Origin: Hyposmocoma kahamanoa
Lineage: Eukaryota > Arthropoda > Insecta > Lepidoptera > Cosmopterigidae
Length of the DNA stretch: 64,000 bases
Assembly (NCBI RefSeq): GCF_003589595.1
Contig: NW_020653855.1
Location: 2,390,161-2,454,160 of the forward strand
Reading direction: 5' to 3'
Shown here: positions 26,492-37,559 of the stretch, in pieces
Numbering within the stretch: position 1 is the stretch's first letter
Layout: every line of letters starts with the position of its first letter
Program-made: the position numbers and the translations under genes
The notes under the pieces: generated by a model
Told to the model about the DNA's origin: nothing
What the model saw: only the letters and a program-made list of their open reading frames with translations
Database searches by the model: none

Positions 26492-27045
26492 ACAGGGTGT
26501 AATCGTTAAGTGTGCCCAGGCGATTATTCCATAAATACAGGAGGTATCAAAAAGCTTTAAACTGATATCCAAAGTATGTCATCTAATGAGTAAATCAACA
26601 CCAATAGCTTTTTAAAAATAAAATTAGAAATATCTATAATTTTAACGTTAAACAGTCCCATACATTTATTATGACATTCGTCGGGAGGCTTTAGTTGACC
26701 TACTTTAAAACAATAAGTTTATAGATAGTAAAACTGCTATAAATAAATTAATAAAACGACATTTCAATTGAATAAAAATATAATGGCATAATCAATTAGT
26801 TGGTCAAGTGTGAGTTGTCCTAAATTAATAAAATTGATCAATTTTTTTAGTGCTGAACAACTCAGTTTCATGTAAGGATCATTTCATTGTTTGGGACAAA
26901 AAAAAACGAGTCAGCAGAAGTTGGTTAAATTGAATCAAATGTTGTTTTAAAAAAATTGCTGATAATATCAATGGATTTGAAATTAAAACAAAGAGCCGTC
27001 ATTTAGTTTCTAGAAAAAGAAGGTAATACATTAAGGTCAGGTCAT
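26492..27045 (+). pseudogene. Tc1/mariner-type relic, left end and N-terminus of transposase
   Basis: Begins TACAGGGTGTAATCGTTAAG, a typical Tc1/mariner-like terminus. About 480 bp in, ATGGATTTGAAATTAAAACA starts a frame reading MDLKLKQRAVI, a stop, then FLEKEGNT, which matches the helix-turn-helix start of mariner transposases. The frame then runs into unrelated GC-rich sequence; no right terminus was found nearby. Confidence 0.6.
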
Positions 27046-27605
27046 ACAGATGCGGTACAGCGGGAAAAGCGGTCCGGGGCCGGACCTGCGGGAAGCGAAT
27101 GTGTACCGAGGCGTGCTACACAGCAGTCCTTCACGGCGGGACAGCGGCACGAAGGTGGCCGGTGTGACACCGAAACTACACACTGATTTTAAAGAAAGCA
27201 CCATATCGCTGTCGAATAGTGATAAAAAAATCTGCTTTTATGAGCAAAAAAAAATCGGTTGAATTCATATTGAAACTCACACAAACGCACTCAAGAGTTG
27301 TAAAAAACACAACGTGCAATCCCGGTAATGCCCCGTTCCCGAACCGCGCCCCGCAGTAGCCGCTCTGCGTGAATGGTTGCATAGAACACAATGGAATACA
27401 GCTTTGTGCACAGCACCACATCGGCCCCGCGTTCACCCCAGGCCGCGTCTGTTTGTCATAGCGGGGCCAACCGGACTGCGCCGCCCCGCCACCTGGTATC
27501 GTTGTGGCAGGATGCATAAGAATGCAAACATTACAAAAATTCCCGGATCCGAAACGCTCTCGCTACCGCCTTTGTGTGGCCAGAGCATTATTGCTGACGC
27601 ATTGA
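27045..27605. other. GC- and CpG-rich island, no protein recognised
   Basis: Two GC-rich patches (27045-27175 and 27320-27520) in AT-rich surroundings. Several frames stay open for 60-110 codons on both strands, as expected from composition alone; none resembles a known domain. It begins exactly where the mariner relic stops. It could be a promoter/first exon or foreign repeat sequence. Confidence 0.4.
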
Positions 27606-27860
27606 ACGTCTCATAACTGCACCTCCAATTAACACTTAATTTTTTCACCCGTTCTATTTTTATTTTGTTTTTGTTTCTTTTTTTCACAAAATCGTTTATT
27701 TTTGTTTTCTTTTAATTTTGTTTCTTTATTTTTTTTTTCACGAAATTCGGGGATTGTTGGTAAATAAATATGGCTGTGTACAAAAAAAATAGAATTAAAA
27801 TAAAGTTGGCGTATTGTTCATTAGACGATACATCTAATGAACAATACGCCATATTTATTT
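27605..27860 (-). repeat. dispersed repeat I, copy 1, with 18-bp perfect hairpin
   Basis: Its reverse complement matches 30640-30850 (TCGTGAAAAAAAAA / AAAGAAACAAAA / CCATATTTATT words). It carries a perfect inverted repeat, GGCGTATTGTTCATTAGA at 27808-27825 and complement at 27833-27850, around a 7-base loop; the hairpin is not kept in copy 2. Confidence 0.75.
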
Positions 27861-28514
27861 TTTACGGCTCCATCCAAGGAATAATTGACTACTTGGGATA
27901 CCACAAAATTTGGATGTCCATTACAGCATTCCTATAAACATTCTTCAAGCAACGCCTGTGAGAAACTTCTGAAGCTTCTCCCTCAGCTGGTGGCAGCAAC
28001 CATAGCTATTATACAAGCGTTCTAACAGAGGTACAGATAGTGCTGGGTCATGGAAAAAAATCCATTTCGAAAAAGAAGTAGGTATTTTTTCAGAAAAATA
28101 TTTATTTTCCTGTATTTGTCCACATTTGACAGTTAACACCCGTCAAAAGTTGAAGATACTGAACGAAAATGATGGAGCCATTATAAAGATTTTTTTTACC
28201 TATGATTCTTTTTTTTGCTGTTGTGCAATAATTTTAAATCTCCTTTTACTCTAACCCGCTTTTAGTTATGTAATTTTATTTTATAAAATAAATAAAACTT
28301 CAAAAGACATCTCAACGTAGAACAGGAGTCGTAGCCCACAAAACATATTTTTCAGAAATTTATCCGGAAAAATTTCCACTATATTGATATTTTTCGGTAA
28401 ATTATCCAACAGAAAGAACAAATACCTACGCGTTAAGAAATAGTTCGTCAGAAGTTTCTTTGGGTGATAGTGCTGTAACACATCCTATAAGAACTCAATA
28501 CAATCCGATATGTG

Positions 28515-28660
28515 CCTCTACCACGAGACTTATGTGAGTTGTCGCTAGCGACCGCGTAAATTACTTTACAATTGTTTTGTATGGCAAATTTGATATTATA
28601 TATGACAAATATTCTATGTAGTCGTTAGCGATAACTGACACTGTAATCTCATGGTAGAGG
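28515..28660. mobile_element. palindromic MITE, 146 bp
   Basis: Ends CCTCTACCACGAGA (28515) and TCTCATGGTAGAGG (28660) are inverted. The inner arms GTTGTCGCTAGCGAC and GTCGTTAGCGATAAC continue the pairing, with an AT-rich centre. No coding capacity. Confidence 0.8.
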
Positions 28661-29119
28661 CGCGATGTGTTTTATGCGGAAAGTAATACTATCTCGAATT
28701 GGATATGGGTGGGGAAGTTCATCAATATCGAACTAGTTTCGACAACATTACAGATTTTATATATAATGTATAGATTTACTCATCTTACACTGGACTTCAT
28801 CCAAATCCCTAATGGTTTTATGTTTATTCATTTTAACTCACGTGTTTGTCTGAGTCGGGAGAGTAAACTGTAAAACTAGAATACTCAGAATACCTTCATA
28901 AATATGTAGTAACATTGCCAACTAAAATGCAATCCGATGGCATTGCAACTGAAAATTTGCAATAAAAATGCAGTTTGAAAGCAATTGGTGCTATCACAAC
29001 CCGATCATAACTGCTAGAGTAGTCCGGTTGTCGTTGCAATGCATTCGGCACAACAGCACGCCCGCTGCACTACATTCTACAGTTTTCATGCAGGCGCGAT
29101 GAAATGGCACTACTACGTT

Positions 29120-29275
29120 TCGATTTTGAAGAGTAAGGTTGATGGTGAAATTACAGACACTTGTCAACTTATATCTCAGGGTGACGGTCGCAGTGACATT
29201 GCCCCTCATCTTGTGTTTTAAAGCTCTGAGTGGCACTGCAACTGTTATGGATAGGAGTGTCGATTACTACACACT
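29120..29275 (-). repeat. repeat C, partial copy
   Basis: Contains GGTGAAATTACAGACACTTG, TCTCAGGGTGACGGTCGCAG and GCTCTGAGTGGCACTGCAAC; 3' part missing. Confidence 0.8.
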
Positions 29276-29569
29276 ATCACAAAAAACTATAAATTCGGTC
29301 ACCGAGGTCATCAAAAGTTATAAAATTCGATTACGAAAATGTGGAAATCTATGAATCACGATAATTAATAAAACTCATCGACATTGACCGTTTAAGTAAA
29401 ATGGACATAGTTTCTATATTTAGATAATAAAATTTGACATTAAAAGTTCGCGGTCACAAACTTGTTAGGACCTTGTGAATAATAAAAACAATACTACTGT
29501 GGTTTTAACAGACTTCAAGAAGGAGAGGAGAGAGAACTTTTAATTCAATTGTATTTCCAGTTTACAGCT

Positions 29570-29685
29570 TTAGGGTGACTGACTCTTCAGAGGCAGAGTC
29601 GCTCAGGTCTTTGCGATTTAAAACTTTTGAGTGGCACTGCAACTGCCATGGGTACGCGTGTCGCTTACCACCAGGCTTACAGGAT
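29570..29685 (-). repeat. repeat C, partial copy
   Basis: Contains CAGGTCTTTGCGATTTAAAA, GAGTGGCACTGCAACTGCCA and GTCGCTTACCACCAGGC. Confidence 0.8.
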
Positions 29686-29754
29686 ATCATAGAAAATGTA
29701 AAAAACCTGCAGGTGCGTAGCTACATGCGGCAGCGGGGGTATCAAGGGCAATTG

Positions 29755-30160
29755 ATACATTTTTGTATAAGTTTGTCATAATTATTTATACAAAGATCGA
29801 ACACTCCGAAAAAATTCCTTCGAACCGATGTCTCCTGTAAAGCTGTAAAGATGACGCTGTAAAGGTATCTAACTGGGTGACGAAATACTTTCATAGATTT
29901 CTCATAGATGGCGCTACGGCTAACAAATCGTTGAAAATCTTGTCAAAGATCCGACAATAGGTACATAGAAAAAATCGTGAGGTCCGCTGGTTCGTTCCGT
30001 GGTTAAGTTGGCATAGCATCTGGCACGGTTTGCTAGCGACGTCGGTTCGAATCCGGCCGGATCGAAGGATTTTTTCTAAGTGTTCGATCTTTCTATTAAT
30101 AAAATTATAACAAACTAGTGGGGTAATTCCCCAAAAAATAATTGGATATCAATTCAATAT
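29755..30160. mobile_element. SINE-B: partial minus copy followed by full plus copy
   Basis: 29755-29835 is a minus-strand tail piece. 29840-30160 is a near-complete plus copy: 5' leader with AGATGGCGCTACGGCTAACA, then tRNA-like head CGTGGTTAAGTTGGCATAGC...GGTTCGAATCCGGCC, then tail TTCGATCTTT...CTAGTGGGGTAATT. The leader before the tRNA-like part is unusual for a simple SINE. Confidence 0.8.
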
Positions 30161-30639
30161 AAATTTCAATTTGTATAAGTTTCTTTTTAACCTCTTTTTG
30201 TAAATTATAGTGCATCAACCGGGCTTTAAGAAAATTCGAGATGGTACTACAAAATAGGCTGTATGGATTGTATTTAGAGCTGTCTGAAGAATAAATATAG
30301 GTTTGTATTTAGAATTACATAAAAATAAAAGAGCATTGTAGTAAAATCAAGATGGCGGTTGTTCTGGAAAAAACTTCGAATTGAATACACGTGGTAAAGT
30401 TTTATTTATGATTATTTTCCTCGTCTCTCATTGAAAAGTGCCTCTCGCTACGCTAACCCACGGCTATGACCCTTACAGCGCACTGCGCGTAGTTGAGCTG
30501 GAGTAGCAAATGTGGATTGGATGATTGACCACGTTATGACAATTTCAAAAACATGTGCGAAGTAATCGTGAGCTCGTATGATGTTCAAATGATTATAAGT
30601 AACAAAATTCAAAAATAACTGCAGTAACAAATCGGTACC

Positions 30640-30850
30640 TCCAATAAACTATGGCGTAGTGCCATCTTTATTTTTTGGTTATTTTCTGTAATTTTTGTAA
30701 ACACCCATATTTATTCGGTCCCCGAATTTTGTGAAGAAAAATAAAGAAACAAAAAAACAATAATCGAAAAAAAAAATTTTGTGAAAAAAAGAAACAAAAA
30801 ACAAAATAAAAACAGAACAGGTCCAAAAATTAAGTTGACACAGTGTTCAT
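30640..30850 (+). repeat. dispersed repeat I, copy 2
   Basis: Plus-strand counterpart of 27605-27860, sharing CCCATATTTATT, CCCCGAATTTTGTGAA and repeated AAAGAAACAAAAA words. The hairpin half seen in copy 1 is absent. Confidence 0.7.
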
Positions 30851-31141
30851 TGGATACAGAAATAATCAAAGTAACCATCATGGCTTTGGAGGCAGCAGGC
30901 TGAAGTGCTGGCCACGTCTGATGGTGAACTGTCAACCGCTAGTGCAAGAGTCTGGAGTGGAGACCACGTACCTAAGCGTAGTGAGATGCCCCCGGTCAGA
31001 AGAAACAAGACGTACATGAATAATAATAATAATAATAATAATGGGCATTGTTACCAGCCTCGGCCTTATGAAGTTTCGTCTCTGGCTGTAATTTTATTTT
31101 ATTCCAGTATTTATAATGTATAAAGTGTAGTGTTTACTTAC

Positions 31142-31314
31142 AAAGTAGTATTGCAGCTTGATGGTACAGCTGGACCATTCCAAGGCAGGTGTTCGGAGCT
31201 GTTCGTCTGCTGGAAGCCGATGTTCTTTGTGACGGCATTCAGAGAATTTGAGGAGCCCTTGGGGCTCGACCCCATGGGAGATGGTTCCCGCATTTGGGTG
31301 AAAAGGTCTGTCAC
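31142..31314 (-). CDS. plx: probable upstream exon of the pollux homologue (end of PTB1 and linker)
   Basis: An open 173-bp segment with a good acceptor (TTCCAG) and donor (GTAAGT). It reads VTDLFTQMREPSP followed by a Ser/Asn/Pro-rich stretch. The start resembles the C-terminal helix of a PTB domain, in the position where TBC1D1 has VPEIISSIRQ, and the rest looks like an inter-domain linker. It begins in phase 0 and ends with two extra bases, so it cannot join directly to the next exon I traced (21381-21521, phase 0); a further exon of length 1 mod 3 would have to lie between. A second frame (ending LQYYF) is also open and would join, but its composition is less protein-like. It could also belong to another gene. 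Confidence 0.5.
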
Positions 31315-31839
31315 CTGGAAACAAATGGAAATATTATACAGATTTGAGTTTATATGTATTGCACGACGCTATGTATATTTGAATGAATGAAATATTGTTA
31401 CATAAAATCACAGTTGAAATACAATACAGTTAGGTATAAAGATAGTAAGATAAGGTGCAACAGGCGGCCTTATTACTATGAAGCAATTTCTTCCAGGCAA
31501 CCTTAGGATAGAAATTTGGGATATGCAAAAGGGGGTGCAACCAAAGTATGTTATTGTAAGTAGAGTATATAATAATTATTAATAAACTCATATACGTAGA
31601 TAGAAATATCCATACAAATGTTATTAATACATGTAAATACATAAATAATAATATTAAATCCTTATATACTTTAAAAGGAAAAAGAAAAATGAAATAATAA
31701 GTACAGAATGTAGAGAAAAAGACAAAATTTTTAGAGGAATCAAGAGAAGGGGAACCTTGAATAGATTCAGGGTTCATTCAGTATGTTTGTATTTAGTTTA
31801 GTAGCAGTAGAACACCTTGTAAAAGAATATGGGCATTAT

Positions 31840-32045
31840 TGTGTTACGTTTTTGAAGGGTAAGTGCTGGTGAAATTATAGGCATATGGAACTTGTCAACT
31901 TATGTCTCACGGCGATAGGCGCAGTGGTAGTGCCCCTCAGATCTTTGCGACTTACAGCTCTGAGTGACACTGCAACTGTTATAGACAGGCGTGTCGCTTA
32001 ATACCAGGCATACGTTCGTCCCGACACTTGGAAGCATTAAAAAAG
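31840..32045 (-). repeat. repeat C copy
   Basis: Contains GGTGAAATTATAGGCATATG, GGCGCAGTGGTAGTGCCCCT and ATAGACAGGCGTGTCGCTTA; it ends at TCCCGACACTTGG. Confidence 0.85.
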
Positions 32046-32227
32046 ATATTTAACTTTCATTGGGTATAATTATTAACACAAAGATCGAAGTCTCAGAAAA
32101 AAATCCTACCATACTTTTAGTGCCCCATCGTTACAAAGTCTTAGTCGATCCAGTTTTGGAATGACTACAGACGTATTATTAGACTTATCTTCTACAGATA
32201 TGTACACTAAACGTGCGCCCAAACCTA

Positions 32228-32345
32228 CCTATTCACTACTTACACGCGTCAGAAAATATGCAAAAATGTGCAAAAGACAGTCTCCATTTTCTGTCTATGT
32301 TCCTCGAAATTTAGGTAAAAAAACTCTACCTATTCCGTTCCTTGG
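32228..32345 (+). repeat. short shared repeat, copy 1
   Basis: CAGTCTCCATTTTCTGTCTA, TGTTCCTCGAAATTTAGGTA and ACTCTACCTATTCCG recur at 62868-62965. Both copies read SPFSVYVPRNLG in frame, so a shared coding ancestor is possible. Confidence 0.6.
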
Positions 32346-32984
32346 TTATCATCCACACTAATACACGGAATTAGACCCGTCGCGGTCCCCACCGGCTCTC
32401 TATGTATTTCACGCTTTATTGAAGCGCTGCAGAAGCCGGTAAGGAATGTCTGAATAGTTCGTTGAAATTGTGAATTACAAAAATCCTACATTTATTCAAA
32501 ACAATTGCCATTTAAATAAACAATCCACAACACGAATAAAAACAATCGAGTTTTCACCTTCAAACGCACATTTCAGCAGAAAATAATTTGCTTCTGCCGG
32601 ATTATACAGGCTGATGATATCGCGTGTAAAGAAAACACCATTAAAATGATTGCACCCAATACAAGTAGAATCTATAGAGCGCAACCTTGTTCTGATTACT
32701 AGTGTTGGTCATGTCGATAGCTGTTTTTACTTTTCAAAAAGTTGTTAGCTGTATTTTTTCAGTAATTTTTAATTATTTTATTTAGTATATTATATGCAGG
32801 ACTTTTATTCGATATAGTCGATACTAGAACATCTGAATATCTTTATGAAACACTAACGTGGTCATCTCGTGTTAACGTATGCTATAGAGAGAACTGCCCG
32901 ATCATGTGTGCTTATGGTACTGCAAGTAGTTAACCTGTAGTTATCAATAAAGCTCCTTGTGAAATAGTTTACCCGGGAAAGTAC

Positions 32985-33310
32985 TGCCACGTTACCTATT
33001 TTTGCCGCCAAGCAGTAATGTCAGCATTACTGTGTTCAGGTTTTGAAGGGTAAGAGTGCTTGAGAAATTACAGGCACATGGGACTTGTCAACTTATGTCT
33101 GAGGGTGACGGGCGCAGTGGCAGTGCCTCTAGGGTCTTTGCGATTTAAAGCTCTGAGTGGTCCGGCAACGCTATGGACAGGCGTATAGCTTACCACCAGG
33201 GGCACGGCTTGTTCGTCGTCAAAACCTGAACGCAAGTAATTCTCACATTATTGCTTGGCAGCAGATACAGGTAAAGTGGCAGTACTTCCCTAAACGAACT
33301 CTTTTACAAT
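32985..33310. repeat. repeat C, minus copy followed by plus 3' part
   Basis: 32985-33215 is a minus-sense copy; 33225-33310 is a plus-sense 3' part (ACTTCCCTAAACGAACTC). The two facing parts make an inverted arrangement like that at 53335-53735. Confidence 0.8.
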
Positions 33311-34565
33311 GAATTCTACTGCTACAAAAATATTTTGCTATGCTAGTCTATAAATAGTCAAACGTTAAGTATAAATGGCGGTAGAAATAGGTATGGCGGT
33401 GGTGCCTACGAGGATGTGTACTGCACTAATACATTGCCGTATTAAGAAGCCTTTAGAGTGACTTTTGTAATTAGACCAATAGTTATGTAACGAAAACAAT
33501 CAATGTCAGTACTGTTTTATCGATAAAATTCTATAGAAAACAGCACAACACTAATGGTCGCGAGACCTCGCAAAAATGTATGTTAATAGTGAACTTCATC
33601 GAGGTTTTCCTCGACTAGAAATAAGGAAAACAACATTGTTTGTCATAAATAAAAATATAATACCAGAATATTATAAAATTATGGTAACAAGTAACATTGA
33701 ATGCCAATGATATTTTATACTGGTTGAAAAATAATATGATTTAAAAAATCACCAGTATAGCAGCCTCAATAATAAATCGTGTCATAATTTAAAAAATAAT
33801 ATCAACGTGATCATAATAAATATGACTAAATAACTAACTAAAAATCTTTGAAAAAATGAACACGGAAAGTTTGTCATTTACGGAGCGTGCGACTTCTTCC
33901 CAATATATGTATGTACGAAAATCCATTACTGTCCATTTCTCTAAACTTTTAAATCTACTTACTAAAAATGAACTATGTAAACAGGCAAGAGAAACACTCA
34001 CAGCCAACTACCGTGTTCGTAATTACATCCTAAGTTACATAATTTAATCGATTTTTTTTAAACAAGGCGGTAAAATGATCTCTTAGAAGATGGACGAAAA
34101 AGTCTAAGAATAAACTAAAGTCCTTTGGTATTATTTTCTGTTTTTTTTTTTTGGCCTTTTTTCTATTTTGGCGCGAAAATAAGTTCTAGTGAGAAGAGCG
34201 ATAACGAAAATATCTGCAAATACTATGCCTAATATTACTTTTAATTTTAATTAACATTTTTTTTAATTTTTCTAAACATCTTCTCTTTAGTCTTCTATTA
34301 AAATCATATATAAGCTATATAAGCCTCTTTTAAGCCCTATTAAACACTATATATAAGGGATTGCTTGACTCGTATTAATACAAGGCCTCGCTGGTGCTCT
34401 GCCATCTACCTCGCACCCCTGAAGCAATTTCTTACTTCCCGGCCTATGTATTAATGTACTATTAGTTTTATTTTGTACGTTATTGGACAACTACCCGTGC
34501 CAAGCATTGACGCACCCTCAACAAGAAAGCGACGGAAATCCAATGATTTGCCATGAAGAACGGGA

Positions 34566-34735
34566 CCTCTTCGCGGGTCGGGAGATATATTTCTATGGCC
34601 TACATTTATTTCTCTCGTGAGTTTGGGTGTAATTTGTCGTTGTCTATGTGCGTATCCATGGCACCTGGCTATCTTTACAGGATCTCCCTAGTGCGGGGCT
34701 ATGAGTGTGACAGTCACACACTAGCCACGCCCATA
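34566..34735 (+). mobile_element. SINE-A, 5'-truncated
   Basis: Starts in the B-box region (GCGGGTCGGGAGATATATTT) and keeps the body TTATTTCTCTCGTGAGTTTG and AGTGCGGGGCTATGAGTG. Confidence 0.8.
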
Positions 34736-34789
34736 TCATAATAATAATTAACGAATTATAGAATGACAAACAATCGTCACACCCACAGC

Positions 34790-35060
34790 GGCCTGGTATT
34801 AATCGACACGCCTGTCCATAGCAGTTGCAGTGCCATCGAGAGCTAAAAATTACAAAGATCTGGAGACACTACTACTCCACCCGTCACCCTGAGACATAAG
34901 TTGACAAGTCCCATATGCTTGAAATTTTACCAGCATCCCTACCCTTCAAAACCGGAACGCGTAATGCTAACTAACATTACGGCGGCAGAAATAGGGAAGG
35001 TGGCAGTACTTTCTTGGACGAGCTCTTTCACAAGGGTATCTACAGCTACTATTATATAAA
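34790..35060 (+). repeat. repeat C copy
   Basis: Near full-length: ATCGACACGCCTGTCCATAG, CACCCTGAGACATAAGTTGA, CGGCGGCAGAAATAGGG and CGAGCTCTTTCACAAGGG. Confidence 0.88.
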
Positions 35061-35411
35061 TCCATATACTTTGATCGATATTACTATACGTCGCTAGTAT
35101 TAGCGACATGATTGGCAAAGTCACGGACTGTGGGAAGCCACCTTTACCAATTAAAAACATGGGTAAAATGCGTATTGTTTGTTCTATGATGTAAAATGTT
35201 AAATAATAATATATAACATCCTTGTCGATGACTTCTTAAAGCTCAGGCTTAAAGTTTTTCCTTATAATTAAAATTCTTTTATCAATATTTCGCGACGCAG
35301 TGTTAAGTACAAGGATGTAGTCAGATGGGACATTGTTGAGAGGGGCTCGTTTTAAGCATTTGAGTTTTGTAATACGATGTGTTGTAATAACATTGAGTTT
35401 TGTAATAACAG

Positions 35412-35995
35412 CCATGGTAGACTTGGAAACGCTTGAATTTAGGCGAAAATGGATGCTCGTAGTACATTATCTGTCAATCGTGCGCAGTAAAATTGACTGT
35501 CCTGATATCCTGGAGAAATTCGGCATTCAGGTGCCCAGTCGCATCAGTTGGGATGAGACTGGGATAGTGCCTCCGCGCAGACGGCCGCGCTTGCTGCAAA
35601 GGCCGTTTGTACGTACAATTCGCGCTGCGCACGCTCCCTCCGTGCGGGCGCTCACGCTCATCGGCGATATGCTTGCTGACCGCTATGACATAGATCTATT
35701 TGCCGATTCCTTTGGACAACTTCTTATGAAGGCAAACATATTTTTAAATGACTATTTTTTACTTATAGAACATTAGTTATTCAGTAGGTTAAAATTATGA
35801 CATTTTAAAATTGTATTATAGTATTTTTAATTCATGTTGATTCTATTTGATTATTTTAATTTTAATTTTTTATTTTTTTTTATTATCAATGTAACCTAAG
35901 CTAGTGGGTGTATTGGATAAGCTCTGTAATACCACTCGACATACTGAATAAATGAATAAATGAATGAATAAATGAATAAATGAATAAATGAATGA
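35412..35995 (+). pseudogene. non-LTR retrotransposon 3' fragment with (TGAATAAA)n tail
   Basis: A ~120-codon open frame reads LETLEFRRKWMLVVHYLSIV, KIDCPDILEKFGIQVPSR, RPFVRTIRAAHAPS and DIDLFADSFGQLL, the layout of the C-terminal end of CR1/Jockey-type reverse-transcriptase ORFs (LExRR...hxhhxKIDCPxLL...VPxR...DhF). About 170 bp of 3' UTR follows, then a TGAATAAA tandem tail (35946-35995). It is 5'-truncated, with the frame itself intact, so a fairly young insertion. Confidence 0.78.
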
Positions 35996-36074
35996 TGCTA
36001 TATTACCTTAAGTATTTTTAGTATACTTATCATGATTGCTTGAACGATGAAGAAAATTTTTATTTATTTTATTA

Positions 36075-36300
36075 ACCGACTTCAAAAAAGGAGGTTCTCA
36101 ATTTGACCGTTTTTTTTTTGTAAGTATGTTACGCGATAACTCCGACATTTGTGAACCGATTTTGAAGATTCGATTTCTTTGTTGGAAAAAGGGTACCTCA
36201 GTAGTAGTCCCATTTAAATTTGAAAAAATATTCCATCTCTAAGGGTAGCAAACTAGGGGATGAAATTACTTTTGAAGTCGTTTTTTCAGTACTCTGCACT
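36075..36300 (+). repeat. family D repeat, 5' part
   Basis: Starts AACCGACTTCAAAAAAGGAG, continues GTTACGCGATAACTCCGACA and TGTGAACCGATTTTGAAGAT, and includes GGGTAGCAAACTAGGGGATG. Confidence 0.85.
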
Positions 36301-36814
36301 GATTTATTTATTATTTATTTTATTGTTTTAAGAAAAAAGTATACATCAATATTGTAAACCAACGTTAAACCCTACTTGGGTTTGTCTCGTATATTGTATA
36401 AACACTCGTAACTAGTAGGTAATTGGGTAAAAAATAGCTTGTAAGAGACAGTGAAAATACTTTGATATAAGTACGGCAGTTAGTGAAGGAAGACCCTCAT
36501 ATTGACCATTTGTGGTTAATAATACAACTTATACCTTGGCATCGTTATAAACCACAAAGGGAACAAACAAACAAATTGGCAATAAAAACAATCAATGTTT
36601 AATAATGTGCGGAGACATCTGTTGACCTAGTGACGTAACTATGGTAATGTTAAATCAAGGATACAATCTTTGTTTATCACGGGCTGTATTTAGGGGGGAC
36701 TTCAAATATAATAAAAGTTCCTTATTTGGGACCACTTTTAATAGAACTTTTGTGGTTTTTCAATCGATTACCATATGGACACTAATTATTTGTTACATTT
36801 TTGATGATGACGGC

Positions 36815-37440
36815 ACGAACAAGTCGTCCGCCTGGTTGTAAGCGACACGCCTGGCCATAGCAGTTGCAATCAAACACAAAGACTTAAATCACAAAGATCT
36901 GCGGGGCCACTGCGCTCGTCACTTTGAGAGATAAGTTAACTAGTCCCATGTGCCTGTAATTTCACCAGCACCCTGACCCTTCAAAACCGAAACGAAGTAA
37001 GGCTCACATTACTGCTTGGCCCAGCCGAAAGTCGAAAATCTTTCCCGCGGGTACGAGCTGCAGTGGTCGTTATGGAAATCTCAGAATCGTCTCATGTCAC
37101 AAGTTCGTTGATGTAGAGACAACATAGTGAAATGGGGATATATTAACCCTACTCAAAATTATTGTGCTTGCAGATCCCTCACTCAAACTGTGTCTCACTT
37201 GCCCTCATGCCCAGTGTGTCCGACCAGCTGCACCCACGAAGACCTGCTAAAGGCAACGGATAGAGGTGCCAGCTTGTTGGGCTAAAGTAATATAACACCG
37301 TTTTTTTTTTGTTGGTTTTTGTTATTGACTCGACAAGAAGAAGACTGCTTGGCGGCAGAAATAGATAACGTAAAATAAATAGGTAAGTACTTTCCTGGAC
37401 AAAGTGTTTGACATGAACCTCTACCGCTATTAAGTATGTT
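36815..37440 (+). repeat. repeat C copy split by a LINE insertion
   Basis: The repeat runs 36815-37020 and resumes at 37344; the gap is filled by a 323-bp insert flanked by a 10-bp duplication, ACTGCTTGGC. Confidence 0.9.
37021..37343 (+). mobile_element. 5'-truncated non-LTR retrotransposon insert with target-site duplication
   Basis: The insert lies between direct repeats ACTGCTTGGC (37011-37020 and 37344-37353). An open frame ends CPVCPTSCTHEDLLKATDRG and then ASLLG stop, a zinc-knuckle-like C-terminus of a LINE ORF. The 3' end is GACTCGACAAGAAGAAG. The interrupted host repeat gives exact borders. Confidence 0.85.
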
Positions 37441-37559
37441 TATACTTCATTAACAGAGGGAGATTCAAGCGAAATTACACTGAACAGAAAAAATTGCCTA
37501 AGTGCATTTGCGTACTACGTCCCATTCGGAATGTCACAGGGATCATTTCATCTCTATAG

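Noticed and set aside
27176..27687. 110-codon and 84-codon minus-strand frames as plx exons
   Set aside because: Open because of GC-rich composition; no resemblance to PTB or TBC sequence and no consistent splice phases.
33856..34047. 63-codon plus-strand frame starting ATG
   Set aside because: Isolated, AT-rich, no splice or poly(A) context convincing enough and no recognisable motif.
35946..35995. CRISPR-like regular repeats
   Set aside because: It is the (TGAATAAA)n tail of a LINE; no spacers, and the genome is eukaryotic.
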